This document shows, one piece after another, positions 44,215 to 55,470 of a stretch of 64,000 nucleotides of DNA. A program made the translations under genes and the position numbers. A model generated the notes under the pieces. The model ran no database searches, was not told the origin of the DNA, and saw nothing but the letters and a program-made list of their open reading frames with translations. Position 1 is the stretch's first letter. Each line of letters opens with the position of its first letter. Origin of the DNA: Galeruca laticollis (Eukaryota > Arthropoda > Insecta > Coleoptera > Chrysomelidae); assembly GCA_963921935.1 (NCBI GenBank), contig OY998176.1:48509813-48573812 (forward strand), read 5' to 3'.

Positions 44215-44790
44215 TTCTAAATTTCCCTAAAATTTTCTAAAATCTTCTAAAATTTCCTAAAATTCCCTTGAATTTTGTAAAATTCTCTAAAATTTTCTAA
44301 AATTCTCCAAAATTTTCCAAAATTCTCTAAAATTTTCTAAAATTTCCTATAATTCTCTAAATTACTCTAAAATTTTCTAAAATGTTCTAAAATTTTCTAA
44401 AACCTAAAATATTCTAAAATTCCTGAAATTTCCTAAGATTTTTTTTGTTTCGCAATTAAAAGCTGCAGCAAATAGAAAAATTTCACGCGTTCATGTTAGT
44501 GTCTGATTATTATTAGTAAAATATTTCTGCTGTTTTGGTATTTCTAATCACGATATACAATATTTAATATCTTTTACAATGGCGGTTTAGGAACATAATG
44601 AAAAGTATAATATGATGGTTTATTTCATACATTTTGTAAAGTTTTCTAAAATCTAAAATTTCCTTGAATTTTGCAAAATACTCTAAAATTTCATAAAAAG
44701 TTCTAGAATTTTCCAAAATTTTCCAAAATTCTCTAAAATTCTTTAAAATTTTTCTAAATTTTTCTAAATTTTCTAATATTTTCTTTTGTT
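44215..44790. repeat. Two blocks of a 10-bp minisatellite (AATTYTCTAA) around a duplicated segment
   Basis: Units of AATTTTCTAA / AATTCTCTAA repeat at 44215-44450 and 44640-44790. Between and after them a segment starting TTTCGCAATTAA and containing GTGTCTGATTATTATTAG occurs twice (44449-44640 and 44790-45240). The minisatellite plus segment was therefore duplicated in tandem. Confidence 0.85.
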
Positions 44791-44914
44791 TCGCAATTAA
44801 TAAGCAGCAACAAAAAGAAAAATTTAACGCGTTCTTGTTAGTGTCTGATTATTATTAGTGAAATATATCTGCTGTTTTGGTATTTCTAATTCACGATATA
44901 CAATATTTATTATA

Positions 44915-45156
44915 GTGTTTTTAAATGAAACTCAAGGTCTCTAGTTAATTCCACAATATAATACAAGTTATTGAAAATTCTAAAAAATTGACAATTGTTT
45001 CGATAAATCTGACGATGATATTGATTTATCGAAACAATTGTCAATTTTTTAGAATTTTCAATAACTTGTATTATATTGTGGAATTAACTAGAGACCTTGA
45101 GTTTCATTTAAAAACACTAATATGAGCATATTCCACGAAGTAAGGGTCGAGACAGT
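44915..45156. mobile_element. 242-bp insertion carrying a perfect 97-bp-arm palindrome, 14-bp TSD
   Basis: Arms 44913-45009 and 45023-45119 are exact reverse complements with a 13-nt spacer, followed by a 37-bp unpaired tail. The insertion is bounded by the direct duplication CAATATTTATTATA (44901-44914 and 45157-45170). The paralogous segment at about 44545-44575 lacks it and serves as an empty site. Diverged relatives are at 12678-12770 and 52525-52625. No coding capacity. Confidence 0.85.
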
Positions 45157-45464
45157 CAATATTTATTATATTTGACAATGGCGGGTTACGAACATAATGA
45201 AAAGTATGATATGATGGTTTGTTTTATACAATCTAATGAAAATCCGCTAGAAGCTTAGGAAATATATTTACAAAGGTAACATATTTTGAGCACTATGTTT
45301 ACGATAATTTCTTAGGGCTTCTTTATTTGTTAATATTAGATATCCGAAAAGAAGACAACCTTTCCCAGACATATTTGACCGCCTCAAATCAAATTTAGTG
45401 GAATATGGATCATTTATTCAGCTTCGTCCTAACAAGATAGAGAGAGAGAGAATAAATAAACGTA

Positions 45465-46206
45465 TTGGGTTATGTAGAAGTAAATCCTTCAAGTTTGATG
45501 CTCAAAATGTTGCGGAAATATGAATATCATCCCTATAAATTCCAGAAAGTTCAACATTTACACCCTGGTGACGCAGAGCTCCGAAGGTTATTTTTCCAAT
45601 GGTATTTACAACACATCAGTACCGATGAATCTTTCGGAAGACTTGTTATCGGATCCGATGAATATTATTCTCCAAATGCGGGAATGTTTAATCGCCAAAA
45701 TATAAATACATTGGTCCGTCGAATATCGATATTTAATTTTTGAGATATTTTTATTTTGAAAGACGCATAGTCTACAATATTTATGAAGGGGGCCTCACAG
45801 CACGTCAGTACCGAGAAATCCTTGAGGCAGTTATTCCAGAACTGATGCTAAGCGTTCCATTTGCCCTTTATAATTGGATTTATTCTCAACATGACGATGC
45901 CCCAGCCACAACTCTGCCCTTTTTAGAAGACAAATTTCCTAAAAGATGGGTTGGTACGTACGGACCTGTAAGATGGCCCTCTTGATCTCCGGATCTTTCA
46001 ATTTTGGATTTTTATGGAGTTTCATGCAATATAAAGTCTATAAAATACGATATCATTCTGTAGCGAAGCTTCGTGCAGCAATTGACTTAACTTACCAATA
46101 TTTGCAAAGAAGTCCTATGATCATTTTTAACGCCATTAGAAGGGTAACGAAAAAGTGCCAATTTTTCATACTCGAAAATGGCAGTCATTTTCAAATCCTT
46201 CTATGA
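45465..46206 (+). pseudogene. Third mariner-like transposase remnant
   Basis: Frames give LRKYEYHPYKFQKVQHLHPGD, then IGSDEYYSPNAGMFNRQN (first catalytic Asp), GGLTARQYREILEAVIPEL, YSQHDDAPATTLPF (second Asp), FPKRWVGTYGPVRWPS and SPDLSILDFYG (third Asp). It is split by a stop at 45741 and one near 45984. The spacing between second and third Asp is 37, but nearby deletions may have shortened it. No inverted repeats were identified around it. Confidence 0.75.
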
Positions 46207-46987
46207 AACCTCTTTGCTTTACCAAAATTCTGCTTATTTTTGTTTTTTTCCTACCTTGAGTTTTAAGTAAAGTAGGTCTGCTGCTTTTTTTGTTTGCTGT
46301 TATTTGTTTTGAGTAAGATTCAATTATTCATTATAATAATTAAGTTTAAATGCTGTAATTGATAATTAGGGATTGAGAATTGAAAAAATATTTTTTGTAC
46401 AATCACATTGAAAAGTAGGCTTTTTCGCTTGCCATTGACAACGAAAAATTGACGTTTCTTGAGGGGAGTTACTTTACGCTCGCCGAGCATAAAAAATTGC
46501 AAAAACCTCGTTGCCCGTAACAACCGATATTACAAACACAATTGTATTGACAGTGACAGTGGGGATCATAGAGCAACCAGGCTAGGGGGGAGTGTTTTTG
46601 TCTTCTGAAAATCTTTTACAATCTAATAAACCGCTGTTTTTAATGTTTTAAATAATATTATTATTATATTATTACTACGAAAAAATGGAAGTCCGTCCTC
46701 GATGCCAAGCCAAGTTTCATTTCATAAAAGTCTATCCTCGATGCCCAGCCAAGTCTCGTAAAAGTTTAAAAAGTAAGTATAAAGTATTTGACAGGTACTT
46801 AAATAAGAGGTATAAATTGATCAATAATTATTTATAATATATATTCAAGTGATTGTAGAAAAAATGTTATATGTATTGCAAGCTAAAAGTGTAATTTTTG
46901 TTCTCAAGCAATTAACGTGCTCCGCTTCGCGTCGCGCGTGATCCCTTGCTTTCGAACAATAATTCCTCACTTTCTGCTCTTAATAAT
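46207..46987. other. Non-coding DNA with a short tandem duplication
   Basis: CCTCGATGCCAAGCCAAGT and CCTCGATGCCCAGCCAAGT lie about 40 bp apart near 46698 and 46736. No gene is supported. Confidence 0.5.
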
Positions 46988-47464
46988 TTCTAATTTATTT
47001 AAACAATAAACGGGTGGGATAAATTTTAAACACACGGTATGGCTACTTACTAATTTATTTAAACACTAACTCACTAACACTTAATTTATATATACTTAAC
47101 TATTCACTCAAATTTATTTTATATGCACACAAACTTGATTATTAATTTATATTAGCACTTTACTGTTCGGTGTATTTTTAGTTTATTTCTCGGGATCACT
47201 TTATTAACTCCCTCATCCGCTGATCGGTCCTCTATTTATATTAAATCCTTTTTTTACTAGAAAATTCCGGACTACTGCTTACACACACAAAAACAATTGG
47301 TTCCTGGCCTTTTCAAGATAAGTCTGGTCACAAAAACAATGTTTTGATAAGATAGTTCTAAACAGTTATAAAAAAACCGTGCCTATCCGCCATAATTTTA
47401 AATTTCATACCTGGCTTAGACAGAGTCGGATTTAGGGTCTATACCAGTGTGCTGTTTCGTAACA
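46988..47464 (-). repeat. 3' LTR of Gypsy C
   Basis: Reading on the minus strand it starts TGTTACGAAACAGCACAC at 47464 after the polypurine tract AAGGAGGGGGTAA. It runs to the CCCACCCG/TTTATTGTTTAAA region, ending near 46988 without the usual ATTACA tip. Confidence 0.85.
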
Positions 47465-48060
47465 TTACCCCCTCCTTAAATGGAAGTTTCTCCTGGAACT
47501 TTTGTGTAGCCGAGACTGGATGTTTGAATCGGCAACTGGCCCCATTTCTACACTTTCCGATCTTATGGAAATAGCAGGGCACCGTCTTCATCGGATACTG
47601 ATAACGGGGGTTGTAGCTGCAAATTAATATCTGGACACCGGTATCTCTAAAGATAACCTCTACCATGTTCCTGATAACCCGCCAATCCAACTGGTTACTC
47701 GCTATATTAGGCATAGCCAGTTTCTTCACGCTGGATTCTAACACATGGTCTCGGAGGTGTCGAAGTGTAGATAGATCGATCTTGAAATTCATTTTTAGTT
47801 ACCACGTAGAAGACGTACCGCGAATTATGTTTCAGTTTCAGTGTCATGCCAGGGGCTGGAATCTGGTCTTCAAGTTTTTCTAATTGCCCGAACTTCTTTC
47901 GAAAGACGGTTGCCAACCGTCGTGCGTTCTTGATACGGGCGGGGATGTTGTATGCCAGTGAATAATCTTCCGGGAGAGTGAACAAATCTTGTTGTTGTTC
48001 CGAAGTGACTCCATATCTAGCTTTCTCCATACGCGACCATAAATTCATCTAAGGTAGGGT
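47439..48060 (-). pseudogene. Gypsy C macrodomain and CCCH finger
   Basis: The minus strand repeats the module of Gypsy B: LPEDYSLAYNIPARIKNARR, FRKKFGQLEKLEDQ and YVFYVVTKNEFQDRS. A frameshift near 47785 follows, then LRDHVLESSVKKLAMPNI, SNQLDWRVIRNMVEVIF and the CCCH finger (C-x7-C-x5-C-x3-H) at about 47521-47580. The finger residues are all conserved. The loop after MPNI again lacks the Gly-rich sequence of OARD1. The tail runs into the 3' LTR as in Gypsy B. Confidence 0.8.
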
Positions 48061-48204
48061 CAGACACATCTCGAATAAGGTTTACTCCTTCCTCTAGGTC
48101 ATGGTCGCCTTCGAATGGCGCTAGTCGGTTTTGGTGAACTACTTTTGGTTTTCCGTTGGGGATCTTGCTCATGCGATATATAACATCATTGATCCTTTTC
48201 TTGA

Positions 48205-48963
48205 TTAAGTATGGACCTTCCCAGGATTTTTGTAATTTTGGAGAAAATCCTTTTCTCCTCGTCGGTTTGTGTAACCATACTTTGTCTTGTCCCTTTCTTT
48301 AAAACCGCTTTCTGTGGCCTGCGTGTCGTACGGACTTTTCATTCTGTCGCTGGCAACTTGAAGATTTGTTCGAACTAATTCATGAATATCGTCCAGCCTT
48401 CTTCTCAATTGGATAACGTAGTCTTCGCCTGCTAGATCTTCTCCAGGCCGGCAGCCAAATTCCAGGTCAAAACGAAGCCTCATTTCACGTCCAAACAGGA
48501 TTTTCGCCGGTGTTTCACCCGTGGACTCATTGACGGCAGATCGATAAGCCAATGCGAATAGGGAAAGATTCTGGTCCCAATCTCTCTGATGGCTGGATAA
48601 TACTTTGGCCCGGTATTTTCCAATAGTCCTGTTCATTCTTGCGACCATTCCATCTGACTGTAGATGTAATGCTGTTGTCCTGGTCTTCTTCATTCCCAAC
48701 TTTTCGCAAATCTCCTGGTATAGATGGCTTTCGAAATTTCTTCCCTGGTCACTGTGGACTTCCAAGGGTACTCCATATCGGCTGATAGATTCCTTCACTA
48801 ATACATCCGCGACAGTTGTGGCCTCTTGGTTCGGGATAGCGTAAATTTCCACCCACTTTGTGAAATAATCCATTACAACCAGTATGTACTTGCTACCATT
48901 TTCTTTCGTCGGAAATGGTCCAGCAATCCTTTCAAAAGGGCTTCCAACATTGAACTGTTTCAT
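48205..48963 (-). pseudogene. Gypsy C integrase core, catalytic residues lost
   Basis: The frame is long (252 codons) but PFERIAGPFP lacks the LD of the first catalytic motif seen in Gypsy B (IALDIAGPFP). The Glu of the third motif is Ala (DGMVARMNR); the second Asp (EVHSDQGRNFES) remains. The frame breaks near 48290 in the integrase tail (KERDKTKYGYTNRR against the KEGDKVWLHNPARR of B). The enzyme would be inactive. Confidence 0.88.
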
Positions 48964-50140
48964 GGGTGCCTTTCTCTTGCGCGATGTGGTCCATCAGTCG
49001 TAGCAGAAGTCGTACATTCCTTACACCAGTCCTTAACATCGTCGGAGCTGTTCATCCAATAAAACCTTTCACGGACTCGCTGAAGGGTTTTCTTCACTCT
49101 CAGATGACCTCCCGATGGACTGTCTTGTAACTTCTTCAGTACCTCAGCTACTCTTGTTCTCGGGATAACTAGCTGTCTCCTCATCTCAGAACCATCATCG
49201 TTTTGAGAGACTCTTTCCAACGGCCCTTCTTCCAGGTCAAGGAAGTCCCACTGAGCCCAATACGCCTTGAGTTTCAGTGAAAATTTTGACACTTCTTGCC
49301 AGGTAGGTCGCCGATTTTCTTCCTTCCATTGCCGGATCAGCTTCAGGTGAGGATCATTCTCCTGATCTTCTCTGATCCTGGTGGGTGACCATTCCTCGTT
49401 GACTACAGTAGTTCTCGAAACTGCAGCTTCCCTAGATTCCACCTTGTTGCAGTGGGAGCAGTCTGTTCGGCACGGCCGTCTGGACAGGGACTCGGCATTT
49501 CGGTGACTCACACCAGCTCGATGTTCGATGTTGAAATCATACTCATGAAGTCGTTCAATCCTTCTAGCGATCTGGCCCTCGGGATTATTGAACTGCATCA
49601 ACCACTTGAGTGCTGCATGATCAGTCCGGATTAAAAACTTCCTACCATAGACATGCTGGTAAAAATGTTCCACGGACTTCACTACTGCCAAAAGTTCTCT
49701 TCTTGTGACGCAGTAGTTTCGTTCTGGTTTGGAGAGGACTTCATTGAAATATTCCAGCACTCTTTCTTGCCCTCCTTGGATCTGTAAGAGCACTCCACCA
49801 ATTCCTACGTTGCTTGCGTCAGTGTCAAGAATAAAGTCTCTCTCTGGTAATGGATATCCTAATATGTGCGCCAAGGTTAAATGCCTCTTCAAGGTTTCAA
49901 AAGCCGTTTGACAATCTTCGTCCCATTGGAAAGCTCTTGCTTCTTCTGTAAGTCGCGTTAGAGGCTTGGCAACGTCCCCAAACTTCCTGATAAATCTTCT
50001 ATAATACGTGCAAAGTCCAAGGAAACTCCTAATTTGATGTTTGTTGGTTGGTTGTGGCCATTGCTGAATGGAAGCAATTTTCTCTGGATCCACCGCCACT
50101 CGTTCATTGCTTTTCTTCCTCTGGCGTGCCTCGCGTTCTT
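48960..50140 (-). pseudogene. Gypsy C RT thumb, RNase H and integrase zinc domain
   Basis: The 396-codon frame begins at the deletion junction with ERVAVDPEKIASIQQWPQP (RT thumb side) and SFLGLCTYYRRFI. RNase H follows: Asp in FILDTDASNVGIGG, Glu in RRELLAVVKSVEHF, Asp in FLIRTDHAALKWL. The end motif is NAESLSRRPC, where many elements have NADSLSR. The integrase zinc region follows (GGHLRVKKTLQRVRERFYW, CKECTTS), with the last Cys of CxxC lost. This is the only copy in the window that keeps RNase H of this family. Confidence 0.88.
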
Positions 50141-50712
50141 GAATCGGCAATCTTTTCCTCTAACTCCTTGATTTTCTCGTCTATCGTTGTAATCTTATTC
50201 TCGATTTCAGATTTTAGAGACGAAATTTCATTTTCAACGTCAGCGGCAATGTCGTTTTTCATTAATAAGATATCGGCAGATATATCGTTCTTCAAAGTAG
50301 AAATATCGTCCTTTATAGCCGACATATCGCTTTTCACATTCGTTGAAATCTTCTCTTCGATAGCAGAAATCTTCTCGTCCATGTTCTCTTCCATGGCAGA
50401 AATCTTCTCGTCCATGCTAGCAGAAATATTAGCAGAAATGTCATTCTTCATAGCAGAAATCTTCTCGTCCATGGCAGAAATCTTCTCGTTCGTGTTCTCT
50501 TCCATGGCAGAAATCTTCTCGTCCATGCTAGCAGAAATATTAGCAGAAATAGACGAGATTAAGGTGGAAGCCTCGTCAGTAAATAGAACGGTTTCTGGAT
50601 CAAAGCCGTCACTTTCCAGTGCCACTATAAGTCTTTCTACTAATTCACTTTTCTTACCGAACGTATCCAGCTCACGATCTTCCAATTCTGCTCTTAGTTT
50701 GCCACTTGCCAC
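50104..50712 (-). pseudogene. gag: Gypsy C Gag N-terminus (SAP-type motif and coiled-coil array)
   Basis: The frame reads KLRAELEDRELDTFGKKSEL (SAP-type motif, first helix shortened), then the 11-residue DEKISAMEEN array and ends DSRTRGTPEEEK at the deletion junction. Compared with Gypsy B, about 60 bp is missing between the primer site and codon 11, including the leader and the start ATG. The only in-frame start-like codon is GTG. Confidence 0.8.
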
Positions 50713-50722
50713 CTGACACCAA

Positions 50723-51207
50723 TGTAATGTTATTCTAATTTATTTAAACAATAAACGGGTGGGATCAATTTTAAACACTCGGTATGGCTACTTACTAATT
50801 TATTCAAACACTAACTCACTAACACTTAATTTATATATACTTAACTTATCACTTAAATTTAATTTATATGCACACAAACTTGATTATTAATTTATATTAG
50901 CACCTTACTATTCGGTGTATTTTTTGTTTATTTCTCGGGGTCACTTTATCAACTCCCTCATCCGCTGATCGGTCCTCTATCTATATTAAAGCCTTTTTTT
51001 ACTAGAAAATTCCGGACTGCGGCTTACACACACAAAAACAATTGGTTCTGGCCTTTTCTAGAAAAGTCTGGTCACAAAAACCATGTTTAGATAAGATAGT
51101 CCTAAACAGTTATAAAAAAACCTGCGTATCCACCATAATTTTAATTTTCATACCTGGCATAGACAGAGTCGGATTTAGGGTATATAACAGTGTGCTGTTT
51201 CGTAACA
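50723..51207 (-). repeat. 5' LTR and primer site of Gypsy C
   Basis: Plus-strand limits are TGTAATG (50723) and CGTAACA (51207). The primer binding site TGGTGTCAGGTGG lies just inside (50709-50721, minus strand). The copy is 485 bp, without the TA expansion of Gypsy B. Confidence 0.88.
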
Positions 51208-52389
51208 ATAAATAACTATTTTGAATTTAGTTTGAATGTAAGATAATCACTAATATAGATTTTGTTTTTAATAAATTTCAGCCCTATCCTACTGCCTATT
51301 AATTCCGACAAAAAAAAGTTTTTAAAAAATATTCAATTCTGAGCTTATTTTAAAAAAAAAATTAATATAATGAATGTAGAAAATAATATGCAGGATGTTC
51401 CATTTAAAAAAAACATATGTTTGCTTCATAACTAAAAAACAAAAGGTAATAGGAAAAAACTAACTACGTCACTGGGTTCTACGAAAAAAATTGTATCAGA
51501 ACAAGTTTTAACTTCTTCGATAACTGAGATATGAGAGTCGAAAAGTGATACTTTTAAATTCCACCCTGTATCTCAAAAACCAAAAGGGCTATCAAAATTC
51601 TGCTTTCGCCATTTTTAATTTAATAAAAAAGGAGCATAGTATCTTTAGAGATAAGGGAGATACCCCGCAAAAGTGCCCAACATAGGACACACTGTACTTG
51701 TCTACAATTGAGTTGAAGCACATTCTAGTTCGGTCAACTTTGCCGAAAAAATAGGAGTACCCCTGCATAAATTCCCAACAAGCTGAAAATTTGATTGAAA
51801 GTTAGGGACACCATTATAATGAAAATGTGAAAAGTCCCCATCGATCCCATATCCCTATATCAGTTTCCACGCAACCTATAAGGTAGTGTACTTAGCGCGT
51901 TTTTTTACGTGGTTTCCCCGGTAGGTCCACACCACGGTCTATTTTAGTAAAATTGAGTGGTATGGTAGGTATTCTTATTCATCATCATCATCTTGTTCTT
52001 CTTCTTCTCCTCCATCTTCGTCTTCTTCTATTTCTTCTTCCTCAGCTTCCTGAGTTGACGTAAGGATCTTCTTCTGTTAGAGATTCAACATTTGAAGACG
52101 ACTGGTGCATGCTGGTTAAGAGAAGCAAACTTTTTTGCAGCTGCATTTCCAATTACACACTTTTTTGCCGTCGCAAAAATAGTATTGAGGAGGTTTGCTG
52201 GTGTAGATGGAAGTAGAGTGTGCATTGATTTCAGTACATTATCAGTTAGCTTCCAACCTCATTCTACTGGGTCCAGAAGTTTACTAACCTGGTAGTATTA
52301 ATATACACGTTGGTGAGCAGAAGCCGTGATCGGAGGAAGGCATGCTAATTCCACAAATTTGTTCAATACTAACGGTAATTGTGTTGGAA
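51208..52389. other. Flanking DNA with an acidic minus-strand frame
   Basis: Most is non-coding. At about 52090-51980 the minus strand encodes a run of Glu and Asp (EEEEIEEDEDGGEEEEQ) from GAA/GAT-rich DNA. Upstream lies WKLTDNVLKSMHTLLPSTP and FATAKKCVIGNAAAKKFASL (52270-52110) in a nearby frame. I do not recognise it. The region is repeated at 55471-56652. Confidence 0.35.
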
Positions 52390-53520
52390 CCTAAGAAAAA
52401 TAAACAGTTTTAAAGATTGAAACTAACTTTTCCACTAACAAACCGAAAATGTGGCATATCTGGGTTTATAGGACCCGTTGTACTTGGCTCTAATGAGCTG
52501 AAAATCAATATGCAATCAAATTTACTGTTTCGACCCTTACTCTGTGGAATCTACTCATATAATTTTTTAAATGAAACTAACACAATATATTGAAAAAATT
52601 CTAAGAAATTGTCAATTGTTTCGATATTGCCCATTATCGTCGTTATGACAGAAATTATATCTCATGTGTTACCTACCTGATGATTAATAATTATTTTTGG
52701 CTACACCGAGAAATGACCTACCTTGTGATTGACTTAATATATATATGAATAGAAAAAATAAGATAAGATAATACAAATATGAAAGCTTAGATATTATTAG
52801 CCCCACGGGGATATCCTGGATCTCTTCTTCCCTTTTAAGATCAGTATAACAGTGCAGTGATATTGAAAACCAGGAAAACTATATCTGCTGATCTTCACAA
52901 TTATTACTTAAGAAGACAGTATGTATGTATGTATGTATGTATGTATGTATGTATGTAGTGTATGTAGTATATATGGATTTATAGGACCTATTGTCCTCAG
53001 TATGGAGGCTGTATCGTGCTACCAAATCCAAATTTCTCCAAGAATGATCAAAAATGTAGTACTTCAGCTACCATAGCACCCATAGTACTGGATCTGGTGA
53101 GCTAAAAATCAATATGGCTCACCTGTGAGATGCCCTGAACAATACCCAATCATAAAATTGGTGACTCTATGCATTCCAGAGGCTATATCTTGGTAACAAA
53201 ACGAAACTTCACCAAAAATTATGTACTTCGGGTACCATAGCATCCGTTGTACTGACTCTGGTGCGCTGAAAATCCATAGGGTTCATTTACGAGATACCCT
53301 GAACAATGTCCAATCATATAATTAGTGACCTCATGTACTCCGAAGGCTGTATCATGCTAACAAGACCTGTTACAAAAAGTGGCCGACGACAACATACACA
53401 CAGGATTTTTTTGAAAAAATCGCGTTTTTTCTCACTGAAAAACGTAAAAATAACTCAAAAAATAGAAAATCCAAATTTTTTTTCGGGTAAACCTCAGATT
53501 AACAAATAAAATATATAGGT
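52390..53520. repeat. Partial copy of the 174-bp-repeat element with insertions
   Basis: It holds the left-arm motif (AAACAGTTTTAAAGATTGAAAC), CTGTATCGTGCTA-type and AATCATAAAATTGG-type unit strings, and the CGACGACAACATACACACAGG stretch. It is interrupted by a diverged relative of the 44915-45156 palindromic element (about 52525-52625) and by a (TATG)n microsatellite at 52919-52957. Repeated at 56653-57783. Confidence 0.7.
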
Positions 53521-54128
53521 TTGGTATCTTATGAAAAAAAGTATGAGGACAATTTTTGTATATTATCTACAATTTTTGTCTGAACTAATTTTATCATTAA
53601 AATAACCGTTTCGATAAAAATTCCAAAAAACTCATTTTGCGAACTTTGACCTTGCATCAAAATTTTTGCAAGGGGACCGATGGAACTTTTCATAATTTCA
53701 CTATAATGGTCTCGCTAGCGTTCATGTAAATTTTCAGCTTGTTGAAAATGTATGCAAGGGTAAATATCTAAAATGGGGTGTTAAGCTTAACAAAAATATG
53801 ATGTTTTCTCAATGTTAATAGTTAGCGATGGACAAATCCATAATGGAGATTCAATAATTATTTTTAATGTTTTTATTCTCACAAGGTTTCTATGACGATT
53901 TGAAAATTCAACTTTTGGATGATTTACATAGTTCGCCATTTATGCTGTGACGTACATTATCTAAAAGAGAAATTAGCTACATAAGGGTCAACATGTGATA
54001 TAGGTTATGTTTATGTTGTATTGTTTTTATATCGAGTGATAGGAGTTGTTCAAATTTACTTCCCAATTATATTGGCTTTATGGCTATTAGATATTTTAAA
54101 AATCTTACTGTTAAGTACCTATTATTAG

Positions 54129-54373
54129 TTCTCGTTCCAATAATTTACCACATTTAGACATTTTTATGGTGCATGAGTTTTTAAAAAAGGATGATAGATT
54201 CAATATATCAGAAGTAAAGGGTTCCAAAGCATCTCAGTAAGTTTATATCTCACATTAAATTTATGCTATTAATATCTAGTGTATTGTATATTAATTGAAA
54301 AATGTCTTTAAATCAATACAGGAAGAAGAAACTGTTCAAAATGTTCATTGTAATACATGTCCAGCATCTGAAG
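54129..54373 (+). pseudogene. Duplicated upstream exons of the SWIM/YqaJ gene
   Basis: Exon 54129-54236 (LPHLDIFMVHEFLKKDD, RFNISEVKGSKAS) and exon 54322-54373 (EEETVQNVHCNTCPASE) are exact copies of 58392-58499 and 58585-58636. The remaining exons are not in this copy because the duplication ends at 54463. It is therefore a stranded 5' fragment. Confidence 0.7.
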
Positions 54374-54463
54374 GTAATAAAATATTAGGTCACTACAATT
54401 AAATAGACATATATGTTGAAATTCCATTTTATTTTATTTGATGCACAGTATACAACTCAGATC

Positions 54464-55470
54464 TCGATTTCAGATTTTAGAGACGAAATTTCATTTTCAA
54501 CGTCAGCGGCAATGTCGTTTTTCATTAATAAGATATCGGCAGATATATCGTTCTTCAAAGTAGAAATATCGTCCTTTATAGCCGACATATCGCTTTTCAC
54601 ATTCGTTGAAATCTTCTCTTCGATAGCAGAAATCTTCTCGTCCATGTTCTCTTCCATGGCAGAAATCTTCTCGTCCATGCTAGCAGAAATATTAGCAGAA
54701 ATGTCATTCTTCATAGCAGAAATCTTCTCGTCCATGGCAGAAATCTTCTCGTTCGTGTTCTCTTCCATGGCAGAAATCTTCTCGTCCATGCTAGCAGAAA
54801 TATTAGCAGAAATAGACGAGATTAAGGTGGAAGCCTCGTCAGTAAATAGAACGGTTTCTGGATCAAAGCCGTCACTTTCCAGTGCCACTATAAGTCTTTC
54901 TACTAATTCACTTTTCTTACCGAACGTATCCAGCTCACGATCTTCCAATTCTGCTCTTAGTTTGCCACTTGCCACCTGACACCAATGTAATGTTATTCTA
55001 ATTTATTTAAACAATAAACGGGTGGGATCAATTTTAAACACTCGGTATGGCTACTTACTAATTTATTCAAACACTAACTCACTAACACTTAATTTATATA
55101 TACTTAACTTATCACTTAAATTTAATTTATATGCACACAAACTTGATTATTAATTTATATTAGCACCTTACTATTCGGTGTATTTTTTGTTTATTTCTCG
55201 GGGTCACTTTATCAACTCCCTCATCCGCTGATCGGTCCTCTATCTATATTAAAGCCTTTTTTTACTAGAAAATTCCGGACTGCGGCTTACACACACAAAA
55301 ACAATTGGTTCTGGCCTTTTCTAGAAAAGTCTGGTCACAAAAACCATGTTTAGATAAGATAGTCCTAAACAGTTATAAAAAAACCTGCGTATCCACCATA
55401 ATTTTAATTTTCATACCTGGCATAGACAGAGTCGGATTTAGGGTATATAACAGTGTGCTGTTTCGTAACA
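54464..55470 (-). mobile_element. Truncated Gypsy copy: 5' LTR plus Gag start
   Basis: This is a by-product of the tandem duplication, not a separate insertion: LTR 54986-55470 and Gag codons 54464-54975 are the same as 50723-51207 and 50201-50712. The Gag frame runs into unrelated sequence at the junction. Confidence 0.9.

Larger units (their letters stand above)
46988..51207 (-). mobile_element. Gypsy C: sister of Gypsy B, gag-to-RT deleted
   Basis: LTRs at 50723-51207 (5') and about 46988-47464 (3') match those of Gypsy B. The interior keeps the Gag SAP/coiled-coil start, then jumps near 50111 (GAAGAAAAG / CAATGAACGAG) to the RT thumb, RNase H, integrase, macrodomain and CCCH finger. Gag capsid, knuckles, protease and RT palm are gone. 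The 3' LTR tip is cut short; TTAT flanks both ends and may be the target duplication. Its deletion differs from that of Gypsy B. Confidence 0.88.
50201..54463. repeat. Tandem duplication, unit 1 (4263 bp)
   Basis: The unit starts TCGATTTCAGATTTTAG inside Gypsy C Gag, covers its 5' LTR, flanking DNA, 174-bp-family pieces and two exons of a SWIM/YqaJ gene, and ends CAGATC. The second copy follows directly at 54464. I noticed only two substitutions between copies (FAVAK/FAAAK codon near 52172/56435; one T/C near 53410/57673). The junction shows only TC of microhomology. Confidence 0.95.

Noticed and set aside
44043..44240. Small frame with a hydrophobic translation
   Set aside because: Composition matches the neighbouring AT-rich minisatellite edge; no membrane protein family is suggested.
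44200..44790. Regular 10-bp repeats considered as a CRISPR-like array
   Set aside because: Units abut without unique spacers and the genome is eukaryotic; it is a minisatellite.
45465..46206. Transposase considered as a DD37D (maT-type) enzyme because 37 residues separate the last two Asp
   Set aside because: Flanking motifs match the same group as elements A and B, and a small deletion could account for the shorter spacing; left as mariner-like only.
50048..50716. 222-codon plus-strand frame over Gypsy C
   Set aside because: Antisense shadow of the same Gag array, and the equivalent frame recurs in the duplicated unit.
52919..52957. (TATG)n run considered as a regulatory array
   Set aside because: Plain microsatellite, repeated only because the 4263-bp unit is duplicated.
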